From Clostridia bacterium (GTDB lineage: Bacteria > Bacillota > Clostridia > Saccharofermentanales > Saccharofermentanaceae): a DNA stretch of 64,000 nt. Location of the stretch: assembly GCA_024403775.1 (NCBI GenBank), contig JAKSRE010000002.1:62001-126000 (forward strand), given 5' to 3'. The notes below the pieces were generated by a model. That model was not told the origin of the DNA. It searched no databases and was given only the letters and a program-made list of their open reading frames with translations. The position numbers and the translations under genes are program-made. Below are positions 51,066-59,986 of the stretch, one piece after another (the stretch's first letter is position 1; each line of letters begins with the position of its first letter).

Positions 51066-52424
51066 ATGGATAAAGATACAAAGGATATGTTGATGAAACA
51101 GATGGTTAGTAAGGCTAGTTTTAAGTCCAATATTAATCCTGATCTTTATGTTAAGTATAATGTTAAGCGTGGACTTCGTAACCTTGATGGAACAGGTGTT
51201 CTTGTAGGTCTTACTGAAGTCGGCGAAGTAATGAGTTATATTGTTGATGATGCTGAACGTGTTCCTGTAGAAGGTCGTCTTTACTATCGTGGATATGAGG
51301 TAAAGGATCTTGTTAATGGTTTTTACAGTAAGGGAAGATATGGTTATGAGGAGATTGCTTATCTTCTTTTGACTGGTTCACTCCCAACAGCAGAGCAGGT
51401 TGACGAGTTTACCAAGCTTCTTGCTTCATGTCGTATGCTTCCAAATAATTTTACAGAGGATATGATTCTTAAGGCACCAAGCCCAGATGTAATGAATAAG
51501 CTTGCCAGATCAGTTCTTGCACTTTATTCATACGATGACAATCCTGATTCAATTGCTATTGATAATGTAATAAGACAGTCTATTGAGCTTATTGCTAGAT
51601 TTCCAGTGCTTTTGTCATATGCTTATGCTGCAAGAAGACACTATGTTGAGCATAACAGCCTTTATTTGAGAGATCCAAATCCTGAATATAATACAGCTCA
51701 GAATATTCTTCACCTTATAAGACCAGATGGAAAGTTTACTGAACTTGAGGCAAGAATTCTTGACCTCGCATTGGTTCTTCATGCTGAACATGGTGGTGGT
51801 AACAATTCTTCATTCGTTACTCACGCTGTATCTTCAACTGGTTCTGATACATATTCTGTTATTGCTGCTGCAATTGGTTCTCTTAAGGGACCACAGCATG
51901 GTGGTGCTAGTAATAAAGCTTACGCCATGATGATGGATTTGATGGATAGTGTAGATGATATAACTGATGAGGATCAGATTAGAGCTTATCTTACAAAGAT
52001 TTTGCGTAAGGAAGCTTTTGATAAGTCAGGTTTGATCTATGGTATCGGACATGCTGTTTATACACTTTCTGATCCTAGAACTAAGCTTCTTACTCAGTAT
52101 GCAGAAAAGCTTGCAAAGGAAAAAGATAAGATGGATATCTATAATCTCTATCTTGCAGTTGAGAGAATTGCACCAGAGGTTTTCCATGAAGTGAAGAAGT
52201 CAGATAAGATTGTATGTGCAAATGTTGACTATTTTGCAGGATTTGTATATTCAATGCTTGATATTCCACCTGTACTTTTTACACCACTTTTCGCTTGTGC
52301 GAGAATTGCTGGATGGAGTGCACACAGAATTGAAGAGCTTTTGTCAGGCGGAAGAATCATGAGACCAGCTTTTAAGTGTGTTAATAAGAGAAGAGCTTAT
52401 GTTCCAATAGAGGAAAGAGAATAA
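51066..52424 (+). CDS. gltA: Citrate synthase (citrate/2-methylcitrate synthase family)
   Basis: 452 aa. It condenses acetyl-CoA with oxaloacetate. Active-site segments are LHAEHGGGNNSSF (first His), GPQHGGAS (second His), and the late AGWSAHRIEEL with an Asp-containing VDYFAG region. An N-terminal extension of about 50 residues before the RGYEVKDL segment is common in the clostridial group. With no other TCA genes nearby it probably feeds glutamate synthesis. Monocistronic by its own promoter and terminator. Confidence 0.93.
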   Translation: MDKDTKDMLMKQMVSKASFKSNINPDLYVKYNVKRGLRNLDGTGVLVGLTEVGEVMSYIVDDAERVPVEGRLYYRGYEVKDLVNGFYSKGRYGYEEIAYLLLTGSLPTAEQVDEFTKLLASCRMLPNNFTEDMILKAPSPDVMNKLARSVLALYSYDDNPDSIAIDNVIRQSIELIARFPVLLSYAYAARRHYVEHNSLYLRDPNPEYNTAQNILHLIRPDGKFTELEARILDLALVLHAEHGGGNNSSFVTHAVSSTGSDTYSVIAAAIGSLKGPQHGGASNKAYAMMMDLMDSVDDITDEDQIRAYLTKILRKEAFDKSGLIYGIGHAVYTLSDPRTKLLTQYAEKLAKEKDKMDIYNLYLAVERIAPEVFHEVKKSDKIVCANVDYFAGFVYSMLDIPPVLFTPLFACARIAGWSAHRIEELLSGGRIMRPAFKCVNKRRAYVPIEERE

Positions 52425-52433
52425 GTTTTTTAC

Positions 52434-52463
52434 GCGGTGCTAATAAGTTGGCACCGCTTTTAT
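52434..52463 (+). terminator. Terminator of citrate synthase
   Basis: GCGGTGC (52434-52440) pairs with GCACCGC (52451-52457), followed by TTTTATT. Confidence 0.8.
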
Positions 52464-52484
52464 TATGAAAAGTAAAAAAAGTTC

Positions 52485-52513
52485 TTGCATTATGTAAAAT
52501 GGTATGATATTAT
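52485..52513 (+). promoter_or_regulatory. tRNA-Glu promoter
   Basis: TTGCAT (52485-52490), 17 bases, TATTAT (52508-52513), 18 bases before the tRNA. Confidence 0.5.
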
Positions 52514-52530
52514 ACTTGAGCAATCGATGA

Positions 52531-52605
52531 GGCCCCATGGTCAAGCGGTTAAGACGGCGCCCTCTCACGGCGCAATCAGGAGTTCGATTCTCCTTGGGGT
52601 CACCA
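52531..52605 (+). tRNA. tRNA-Glu (CUC anticodon)
   Basis: Cloverleaf folds by eye: acceptor GGCCCCA/TGGGGTC, anticodon stem GCGCC/GGCGC around loop CTCTCAC giving CUC (codon GAG), T-arm with GGAG-TTCGATT-CTCC, and CCA encoded. D-loop has GCGGTTAAG. Confidence 0.95.
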
Positions 52606-52609
52606 TTGC

Positions 52610-52648
52610 AACGGTTCGTATCAAATTGGTGCGAATCGTTTTTTTTGC
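52610..52648 (+). terminator. Terminator after tRNA-Glu
   Basis: AACGGTTCGTATCAA (52610-52624) pairs with TTGGTGCGAATCGTT (52626-52640) using some G-U pairs, followed by T6. Confidence 0.75.
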
Positions 52649-52719
52649 TTAAATTATGGCTATTCTTATAATTGTATGATAGAATAAAAAAAGAACATAA
52701 ATTCGTTTTGGAGATGAAA

Positions 52720-55704
52720 ATGGAAAACTTTATAAAGATTCGCGGTGCGCGTGAGAATAATCTCAAGAATATAGATGTAGATATACCAAGAGACAAACTT
52801 GTAGTTCTTACTGGGGTATCTGGTTCGGGTAAGAGTTCACTTGCTTTTGATACAATTTTTGCAGAAGGACAGAGAAGATATGTTGAGTCATTATCTTCAT
52901 ATGCCCGTATGTTTCTTGGACAGATGGAAAAGCCTGATATCGATAGTATTGATGGTTTATCTCCTGCTATCGCAATCGATCAGAAGACAACAAGCAAGAA
53001 TCCACGTTCAACTGTTGGTACTGTAACTGAGATTTATGACTATTTCAGACTTTTATTTGCACGTGTTGGTACACCACATTGCCCTAAGTGTGGCAATCCA
53101 ATTCAGTCGCAGTCAATAGATCAGATTGTAAATCAGCTTACTAGTAACCATGAGGGCGACAGATTAATCATCATGGCTCCTGTTATACGTGGTCGTAAGG
53201 GCGAATTTACCAAGCAGCTCGATGAGTATCGTAAGGCTGGATATGTTAGAGCAGAGATTGATGGTATTATCTATGAGCTTGAAGAAGAGATTACTCTGGA
53301 TAAGAATATCAAGCATAATCTTTCTGTTGTAATCGACCGAATGGTTATGAGAGAAGATAATATAAGCAGATTGACTGATTCCTGTGAACAGGCTCTTAAA
53401 CTTGCTAATGGTCTTTTGGTAGTAAAGAGCATGAAGAGAATAATTAACGAGGATGGCACAGATTCTACTGAAGAGACTAGTGAATTATTCTCACAGTTAT
53501 TGTCATGTCCTGACTGTGGTTTCTCAATGGGCGAATTGTCAACAAGAATGTTTTCCTTTAATACTGGTTATGGTGCATGTCCTGACTGTAGCGGTATCGG
53601 AACTATTACCAGAGTTGACCCGGATCTTTGTGTTCAGGATAGTAAACTTTCACTTAATGAAGGTGCTATCAGAACTGCAGGATGGAATTTTGATGATCCT
53701 AAGAGCTGGGGACGTTGTTATATCGAAGCTCTTGCTAATGAATATGATTTCTCATTAGATACACCTTATGAGGATTTACCAGAGTCTGTAAAAGATATTA
53801 TCATGTATGGTAATGGTGGTCATAAGTTATATATCGATACACGTAACAGTATTTATAGAAGAGATAAGGATTATTATTCAGCATGGGAAGGTGTTGTTCC
53901 AAGTGTAATGCGTCGTTATCGTGAAAGTTATTCAGAAGATCAGAAGAAGAATCTTGAGCAGTTCATGAATATAGACACATGTTCTGGATGTAATGGTACC
54001 AGACTCAAAAAAGACAGTTTGTCTGTTTTAATAAATGGTCTTAATATTGCACAGGTAACAGATTTATGTATAAGTGATTGCCAGATTTTCCTTAATAGTC
54101 TTGTGCTTCCTGACAGAGATAGAATTATTGCTGAACCAATTTTGCATGAGATTGATGCCCGTCTTCAGTTCCTTATAGATGTAGGACTGGATTATATGAC
54201 TTTAAGCAGAGCGGCTTCAACATTGTCCGGTGGTGAGGCACAGAGAATACGTCTTGCAACACAGATTGGTTCTGGTCTTAAAGGTGTATTGTATATTCTT
54301 GATGAGCCTTCTATCGGTCTTCATCAGAGAGACAATACCAAGCTTCTTGAGACATTATGTAAATTGAGAGATCTTGGTAATACTGTGCTTGTTGTTGAGC
54401 ATGATGAAGATACCATGCGCTTGAGCGATGAGATTGTTGATATTGGACCTCTTGCTGGTGTAAATGGTGGTAAGGTCGTTGCACAGGGAACGGTTGACGA
54501 GATTTGTAAGGTGTCTGAGTCACTTACAGGACAGTATCTATCCGGTAAGAAATTCATACCAGTTCCAATAAACAGACGTGAGGCTTCTGAAGATTTTATT
54601 GAAATTAGAGGAGCTTCGTGTAATAACCTTAAAAATGTTGATATAGATATTCCGTTGGGCGTGTTTACATGTATTACAGGTGTATCAGGTTCTGGAAAGA
54701 GTTCTCTTGTTAATTCAACTTTGGTTCCATTCTTATCTCATAAATTGAATGGAGCAAAAAAGGTAAAAGTTAAATGTGATTCTATTAAAGGATTCTCAAA
54801 ACTTAATAAGATTATCGAGATTGACCAGTCTCCTATTGGTAAAACTCCTAGAAGTAATCCAGCTACATATATTGGTGTATTTGATTTGATTAGAGACCTG
54901 TTTTCCAATACACCTGATTCCAAGGCACGTGGATATAAGGCAGGAAGATTTAGTTTTAATGTAAAAGGTGGACGATGTGAAGTCTGTCAGGGTGACGGTG
55001 TTAATAAAATTGAGATGCATTTCTTGCCTGACGTATATGTTAAGTGTGATGTCTGTGGTGGTAGAAGATATAATCGTGAGACTCTTGAAGTTAAGTATAA
55101 GGACAAGAATATTGCAGATGTTTTGGAAATGACTGTAGACGAAGCAGTAGAATTTTTTGCTCAGGTTCCAAGAATCTATGCCAAAGTAAAAACTCTTCAG
55201 GAAGTTGGTTTGGGATACATTAAATTGGGCCAGCCATCTACACAATTATCTGGTGGTGAAGCACAAAGAGTTAAGCTTGCATCTGAATTATCAAGAAGAT
55301 CAACTGGTAAGACTATCTATGTATTAGATGAGCCTACTACAGGATTACATATAGCAGATGTTCATAAGCTGATTGATATTCTTGAGAGACTGGCTGAGAA
55401 TAATAATACAGTACTTGTCATTGAGCATAATCTTGATGTTATTAAGACCGCTGATTACATAATTGATCTTGGTCCTGAAAGTGGTAAAAATGGTGGAACA
55501 ATCATAGCCAAAGGAACACCAGAAGAAGTTGCAAAGGTTAAGAAATCTTACACTGGTCAGTTCCTTAAACGTGTACTTGAGGATGCCAAGAAGAAGAAAC
55601 AGTACTGCGACAGATCAGTATTTATTGATATTGAGAAATTGCAGGAAGAGGCGATGGAGATTATTACTGGGCCTGCTGTCAGACGTAAGATTAGGGAGGA
55701 ATAA
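52720..55704 (+). CDS. uvrA: Excinuclease ABC subunit A
   Basis: 994 aa. Damage-recognition ATPase of nucleotide excision repair. Two ABC modules: Walker A GVSGSGKSSLAFDT (32-45) and GVSGSGKSSLVN in the second half; signatures TLSGGEAQRIRLA and QLSGGEAQRVKLA; Walker B VLYILDEPSIGLH and IYVLDEPTTGLH. Zinc modules CPKCGN, CPDCGF...CPDCSG and CEVCQGDG...CDVCGGRR are intact. The start is the ATG six bases after GGAG; two earlier in-frame Mets lack a placed RBS. uvrB and uvrC are not in this window. Confidence 0.97.
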   Translation: MENFIKIRGARENNLKNIDVDIPRDKLVVLTGVSGSGKSSLAFDTIFAEGQRRYVESLSSYARMFLGQMEKPDIDSIDGLSPAIAIDQKTTSKNPRSTVGTVTEIYDYFRLLFARVGTPHCPKCGNPIQSQSIDQIVNQLTSNHEGDRLIIMAPVIRGRKGEFTKQLDEYRKAGYVRAEIDGIIYELEEEITLDKNIKHNLSVVIDRMVMREDNISRLTDSCEQALKLANGLLVVKSMKRIINEDGTDSTEETSELFSQLLSCPDCGFSMGELSTRMFSFNTGYGACPDCSGIGTITRVDPDLCVQDSKLSLNEGAIRTAGWNFDDPKSWGRCYIEALANEYDFSLDTPYEDLPESVKDIIMYGNGGHKLYIDTRNSIYRRDKDYYSAWEGVVPSVMRRYRESYSEDQKKNLEQFMNIDTCSGCNGTRLKKDSLSVLINGLNIAQVTDLCISDCQIFLNSLVLPDRDRIIAEPILHEIDARLQFLIDVGLDYMTLSRAASTLSGGEAQRIRLATQIGSGLKGVLYILDEPSIGLHQRDNTKLLETLCKLRDLGNTVLVVEHDEDTMRLSDEIVDIGPLAGVNGGKVVAQGTVDEICKVSESLTGQYLSGKKFIPVPINRREASEDFIEIRGASCNNLKNVDIDIPLGVFTCITGVSGSGKSSLVNSTLVPFLSHKLNGAKKVKVKCDSIKGFSKLNKIIEIDQSPIGKTPRSNPATYIGVFDLIRDLFSNTPDSKARGYKAGRFSFNVKGGRCEVCQGDGVNKIEMHFLPDVYVKCDVCGGRRYNRETLEVKYKDKNIADVLEMTVDEAVEFFAQVPRIYAKVKTLQEVGLGYIKLGQPSTQLSGGEAQRVKLASELSRRSTGKTIYVLDEPTTGLHIADVHKLIDILERLAENNNTVLVIEHNLDVIKTADYIIDLGPESGKNGGTIIAKGTPEEVAKVKKSYTGQFLKRVLEDAKKKKQYCDRSVFIDIEKLQEEAMEIITGPAVRRKIREE

Positions 55705-55836
55705 TAAGGGATTTTTGTCATTTGATATCCTCAAAAACACGTCTCCCAAAGAGCTATATTTGTTGTATAATAATTACTCGGAGTACAATTATATTTAAGG
55801 GAAGATTTTAAAAAGAAGTTAACGTGAGGAGAAAAG

Positions 55837-58296
55837 ATGGAATATTGTTCAAAGTGTAAAAAGCATGCAGCCTTTTTATATACAACTACTTTTGATGAGA
55901 AAGGCAATGCTACAAGTGAAGGCATATGCATAAGATGTGCATATGAGTCAGATATACCAAATATTAAGAATATGCTTAAGGGCACTGGAATCGGTCCACA
56001 TAATATTGATGATATTGCCCACAAGATGGATGCTGTTCTTAAGAATAATCTTAATCTTAACTCAAATGATGTTATTAAGCAGATGGTAGATGAACTTAAT
56101 AATATGCCAGAAGAAGAGATTGAGCAGATGCTTAATTTTGATTTTCTTGGAATGGGTGACGATGAAGAAGACGATGATGATGACGATTTTTCAAATAGTA
56201 CACCAACTGCTGTAATGGATGCTGAGTCAGATGATGGTGCTGAGGATGATGATCCTTATAAGGATTTACCTACAGGTTCTTTCAGTAATATTTTTGGTAA
56301 AAAGTCATCTCGCTCTTCTAAGAAGAAGGAAGGAAAATCCAGATTTAAGTTCCTTGGAGATTTTGGTACTAATCTTACTGAGAAGGCACAGAAAGGTCAG
56401 ATTGACAGAGTTATTGGTCGTGATGTTGAGATAGAGCGTGTAATTCAGATTCTTAACAGAAGATCAAAGAATAATCCTGTTCTTATTGGTGAACCAGGTG
56501 TAGGTAAGACTGCAGTTGCTCAGGGATTAGCACTTCGTATTGCTGAGAAGAAAGTACCTGAGAAGATTCTGGGAATGCAGGTATGGCAGATTGATATTCC
56601 TGCGATGGTTGCTGGTACTCAGTTCAGAGGCCAGTTTGAGCAGCGAATTAAAGGTGTTATAAACGAGGCTATTAAGGCAGATAATGTTATTCTTGTTATT
56701 GATGAGCTTCATATGATAATGGGCGCTGGTGATTCTTCAGAGGGATCTACGAATGCAGCTAATATTTTAAAGCCAGCACTAGCAAGAGGCGAACTTAGAA
56801 TTCTTGGTTCTACAACTACTTCTGAGTATAAGAGAATTGAGAAAGATTCTGCTCTTGAGAGAAGATTTCAGAAAGTTATTCTTGATGAGCCTTCTGTTGA
56901 GACGGCAATAGAGATTCTTAAGGGTATTAAGGATTACTATGAGAAACATCATTTTGTAACTTATTCTGATGAGGTTATTGAATTTGCTGTAAAGGCTTCT
57001 AAGAGATATATTACAGACCGATTCCTTCCAGATAAGGCAATCGACCTTATTGATGAGGCTGGATCTCATGCTAATCTCATGAATGTTAAGCTTGTGAAGA
57101 TTAAAGAGACAAAAAAGCAGCTTGATGAGGCTGAGATAGAACAGCAAAAGAGAATCGATGAATATGACGAACTGTCTCCAACTGTTGATAGCGAGACTCG
57201 TAATGATTATTATAAGACTCTGTCTGAGGTTAAGATAAAGTATAGTAAGCTTAAGGAAGAGTATGAGGCTCTTAAGAATGAGACTATGCCTGATCCAGTT
57301 CAAATTGATGATATTGCCAAGGTAGTTGAGATGTGGACAGGAATACCTTGTAAGACTATATCTGAAGATGAGACTCAGAGATTAATTCATCTTGAAGAGC
57401 GTTTGCATGAGCGAGTTATTGGTCAGGAAGAAGCAGTAAGGGCTGTTGCTCTTGCTGTTAAGAGAACAAGATCAGGTTTTACCAAGAAGCATAAGCCAAC
57501 TTCATTCTTGTTTGTTGGACCTACAGGTGTTGGTAAGACTGAACTTGTAAAGGCTCTTACTGAAGCTATGTTTAATACTGAAGATTCTCTTATCAGAATT
57601 GATATGTCTGAATATATGGAATCTCATTCAGTAAGTAAGCTTATTGGTTCTCCTCCAGGATACGTTGGTCACGAGGATTCTGGCCAGCTTACAGAGCAGG
57701 TTAGACGTAAGCCATATAGTGTTGTTCTTTTTGATGAGATTGAGAAAGCTCATGCTGATGTATATAATTTGCTCCTCCAGCTTCTTGATGAAGGACGACT
57801 TACAGATAGCCATGGCGTACATGTTAATTTTGAGAATACCATTATTATCATGACTTCTAATGCTGGTAATACTGCGAAGGCTCCTACAATCGGATTTATT
57901 GAGGATAAGCACGAGGCTCTCAGTAATAAAATTGGAAGTGCTCTTAAGGAATTATTCAGACCAGAATTCCTTAACAGAATCGATGAGACTATTATCTTTA
58001 ATCATCTTAGTAAGGATGAGATTAGAGATATCGCCGTTCTTATGATGAAGGAAGTATTTGCTTCTCTTGAAGAAAAGGGAATAAGTGGATCTTGTTCTGA
58101 TGCGGCATTAGACAGACTTTCTGAGATTGGCTATGATGAGAAGTATGGTGCAAGACCTCTTCGTAGAGAGATTAGACGTAATGTCGAAGACGGACTTACT
58201 GATTTGTATCTTTCTGGAAAACTTAAAAATTGTGAATCTGTACTTATAGATTACAGAGACGATGAATTTAAGTTTGATATAAAAAATAAAGAATAA
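55837..58296 (+). CDS. Zinc-finger Clp ATPase (ClpE/ClpC-like)
   Basis: 819 aa. Instead of the usual ClpC N-domain there is a four-Cys zinc motif (Cys4, Cys7, Cys31, Cys34), then a very acidic linker (about 100-150) and a basic patch. Two AAA modules follow: Walker A GEPGVGKT (from 218) and GPTGVGKT (from 561), with a coiled-coil insertion near 430-490. The loop IGF (685-687) is a ClpP-docking tripeptide, so it probably unfolds substrates for ClpP. The N-terminal zinc finger recalls ClpE. GTGAGGAG precedes the ATG. No CtsR box was recognised upstream. Confidence 0.88.
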   Translation: MEYCSKCKKHAAFLYTTTFDEKGNATSEGICIRCAYESDIPNIKNMLKGTGIGPHNIDDIAHKMDAVLKNNLNLNSNDVIKQMVDELNNMPEEEIEQMLNFDFLGMGDDEEDDDDDDFSNSTPTAVMDAESDDGAEDDDPYKDLPTGSFSNIFGKKSSRSSKKKEGKSRFKFLGDFGTNLTEKAQKGQIDRVIGRDVEIERVIQILNRRSKNNPVLIGEPGVGKTAVAQGLALRIAEKKVPEKILGMQVWQIDIPAMVAGTQFRGQFEQRIKGVINEAIKADNVILVIDELHMIMGAGDSSEGSTNAANILKPALARGELRILGSTTTSEYKRIEKDSALERRFQKVILDEPSVETAIEILKGIKDYYEKHHFVTYSDEVIEFAVKASKRYITDRFLPDKAIDLIDEAGSHANLMNVKLVKIKETKKQLDEAEIEQQKRIDEYDELSPTVDSETRNDYYKTLSEVKIKYSKLKEEYEALKNETMPDPVQIDDIAKVVEMWTGIPCKTISEDETQRLIHLEERLHERVIGQEEAVRAVALAVKRTRSGFTKKHKPTSFLFVGPTGVGKTELVKALTEAMFNTEDSLIRIDMSEYMESHSVSKLIGSPPGYVGHEDSGQLTEQVRRKPYSVVLFDEIEKAHADVYNLLLQLLDEGRLTDSHGVHVNFENTIIIMTSNAGNTAKAPTIGFIEDKHEALSNKIGSALKELFRPEFLNRIDETIIFNHLSKDEIRDIAVLMMKEVFASLEEKGISGSCSDAALDRLSEIGYDEKYGARPLRREIRRNVEDGLTDLYLSGKLKNCESVLIDYRDDEFKFDIKNKE

Positions 58297-58304
58297 ATAA
58301 AAAT

Positions 58305-58340
58305 ATGACCGGTTCAAATTCATTGAATCGGTCATTATTA
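58305..58340. terminator. Terminator between the Clp ATPase and argJ
   Basis: ATGACCGGTTCAA (58305-58317) pairs with TTGAATCGGTCAT (58323-58335) with one G-U, followed by TATTATTATT. Confidence 0.7.
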
Positions 58341-58368
58341 TTATCGAAAGTATTTATAAAACAGACTA

Positions 58369-59592
58369 TTAGGATCTGTAGCTACCGTTAATCTTTACAT
58401 AATCATATGAGAAGTCACATGTATACATTCTGTCATATGCATCACCTTCGTGAAGTGTAATCTTAACATTGATATCATGCTTTGTAAGAAGCTCATGAGC
58501 TACGTCCTCATCAAAATCAATTGCACAGCCATCTTTATAAACAGGAAGACCACTTAACTCAAGGTCAACCTTGTCAGGATCAAAAGTAGCTCCTGAATAA
58601 CCTACTGCTGTGATAATACGTCCACAGTTTGCATCCATACCAAAGAAAGCTGTTTTGCAAAGAGGTGATCTTGCAACAGAAGTAACGATTAATTTTGCAT
58701 CATTAGCGTCTTTTGCACCAAATACCTCAATCTCGATAAACTTTGTAGCACCCTCACCATCTGAAGCAATCATCTGAGCGATATCGTTTGAAAGGGAAGT
58801 GAAAGCTTCATCAAAGATAGAATAATCTTCTGAATTCTCTTCGATTTTAATTCCTGATTTACCATTTGCCATGATGATAACCATATCGCAAACTGATGTG
58901 TCGCCATCAACACTTACACGGTTAAAGGTATGTGCAACTGCACTGTGAATTAACTTATCAAGAACTTGTGAATCGATATCAGCATCAGTAGTAAATACAC
59001 CAATCATAGTAGCAAGATTAGGATGAATCATACCAGAACCCTTAGCCATACCAGAAATAGTAATCTGGCGACCATCATGAAGTGTAACTTTGGCACTTAC
59101 TTCCTTAGGTACTGTATCTGTAGTCATCATAGCTAGTTCAGCGTTATGTGCAGCCTGCTCTTCAGTAGAAAGTGAGTTAACAAGCTGAGGAAGAACAGCC
59201 TTAATCTTATCTACTGGGAGTCTTGTACCAATAACGCCAGTTGAAGCAGTAAGAATCTCATCGCCTGAGCATCCGAGAAGTTCACTTACTGATGAAGCAA
59301 TTGTACAAGCATCGTCATAACCTTTTTGTCCTACACAGGCATTGGCATTTTTACTATTTACAATAATGCCTCTGATTTTATTTCCTTTATTAATAACATC
59401 AATTGATCTAACAAGAGAATGACCCTTAACAAGATTTGATGTATATGTTCCTGCAACTGAACAAGGAACGTCTGAAACAATAAGTGCAACGTCTAAAGCA
59501 TTATTTCCTTTAAGATCAGCACTGATGCCGTTAGCCTTGAATCCTTCAGGCATAGTAATGTATGCTTTGTCTAATTCATTAATATTATCCAT
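58369..59592 (-). CDS. argJ: Bifunctional ornithine acetyltransferase / N-acetylglutamate synthase
   Basis: 407 aa. Arginine pathway enzyme that recycles the acetyl group from acetylornithine to glutamate. The precursor cleaves itself before Thr195 in NLATMIGVF, giving alpha and beta chains; GMAKGSGMIHPN precedes the site as usual. ASTGVIGTRLP (116-126) and NSKNANACVG (79-88) are further signatures. Whether it also makes N-acetylglutamate from acetyl-CoA cannot be read directly. AAGGAG precedes the ATG. ArgR in this window is the expected regulator. Confidence 0.95.
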   Translation of the reverse strand: MDNINELDKAYITMPEGFKANGISADLKGNNALDVALIVSDVPCSVAGTYTSNLVKGHSLVRSIDVINKGNKIRGIIVNSKNANACVGQKGYDDACTIASSVSELLGCSGDEILTASTGVIGTRLPVDKIKAVLPQLVNSLSTEEQAAHNAELAMMTTDTVPKEVSAKVTLHDGRQITISGMAKGSGMIHPNLATMIGVFTTDADIDSQVLDKLIHSAVAHTFNRVSVDGDTSVCDMVIIMANGKSGIKIEENSEDYSIFDEAFTSLSNDIAQMIASDGEGATKFIEIEVFGAKDANDAKLIVTSVARSPLCKTAFFGMDANCGRIITAVGYSGATFDPDKVDLELSGLPVYKDGCAIDFDEDVAHELLTKHDINVKITLHEGDAYDRMYTCDFSYDYVKINGSYRS

Positions 59593-59624
59593 ATGAATCT
59601 CCTTATAAATCTAGAGCTTTAAGT

Positions 59625-59653
59625 ATTTTACTCTTAAAAAACGTTCTTGACAA
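59625..59653 (-). promoter_or_regulatory. argJ promoter
   Basis: On the minus strand TTGTCA (59653-59648), 17 bases, TAAAAT (59630-59625). Its -35 shares five bases with the -35 of the divergent tRNA promoter. Confidence 0.55.
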
Positions 59654-59675
59654 TTATCATACTTATAAATATAAT
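59647..59675 (+). promoter_or_regulatory. Consensus promoter of the tRNA-His/tRNA-Gln unit
   Basis: TTGACA (59647-59652), 17 bases, TATAAT (59670-59675): a perfect sigma-A consensus 19 bases ahead of the first tRNA. Confidence 0.85.
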
Positions 59676-59694
59676 ACCTATGCAAAAGAAACAT

Positions 59695-59772
59695 GGTGGG
59701 ATTAGTTCAGTTGGTTAGAGCGCCAGTTTGTGGCACTGGAAATCATGGGTTCGAGTCCCATATCCCACCCCA
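59695..59772 (+). tRNA. tRNA-His (GUG anticodon)
   Basis: Acceptor GTGGGAT/ATCCCAC plus an encoded G at position -1 (59695) facing C73 (59769), the identity pair of tRNA-His. Anticodon stem CCAGT/ACTGG with loop TTGTGGC gives GUG. CCA encoded. Confidence 0.96.
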
Positions 59773-59799
59773 TTCTTTTTTTTTACAAAAAATTATTAT

Positions 59800-59874
59800 T
59801 GGGGTGTCGTCAAGCGGTAAGACACAACACTTTGACTGTTGCACTCGTAGGTCCGAATCCTGCCACCCCAGCCA
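59800..59874 (+). tRNA. tRNA-Gln (UUG anticodon)
   Basis: Acceptor TGGGGTG/CACCCCA (U1-A72, typical of tRNA-Gln), G73, CCA encoded. Anticodon stem CAACA/TGTTG with loop CTTTGAC gives UUG. Confidence 0.96.
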
Positions 59875-59917
59875 TTTTTTTTGATGACTGCTCGATTGCG
59901 CGAGTGGTCATTTGTGT
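59875..59917 (+). terminator. Terminator after the tRNA pair
   Basis: A T8 run follows the CCA. A hairpin ATGACTGCTCG/CGAGTGGTCAT (59884-59911, with G-U pairs) and TTTGTGTT come next. Confidence 0.5.
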
Positions 59918-59932
59918 TATATCTGACATTTT

Positions 59933-59962
59933 TTAACTGTTCTTAAATAAATGAGATATAAT
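59933..59962 (+). promoter_or_regulatory. Promoter of the LTA-synthase-like gene
   Basis: TTAACT (59933-59938), 18 bases, TATAAT (59957-59962). The ATG at 59987 has only AGGT as a weak RBS. Confidence 0.45.
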
Positions 59963-59986
59963 ACTTGAGTGTATTAGGTAATAATA

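Noticed and set aside
55705-55836. CtsR operator or CIRCE element before the Clp ATPase
   Set aside because: No tandem GTCAAA-type heptads or TTAGCACTC repeat seen; the TAATTACTC/GAGTACAATTA near-palindrome has mismatches.
56779-57303. 174-codon open frame opposite the Clp ATPase
   Set aside because: Composition is Leu/Ile/Asn-rich noise expected from the complement of AT-rich coding sequence; no RBS.
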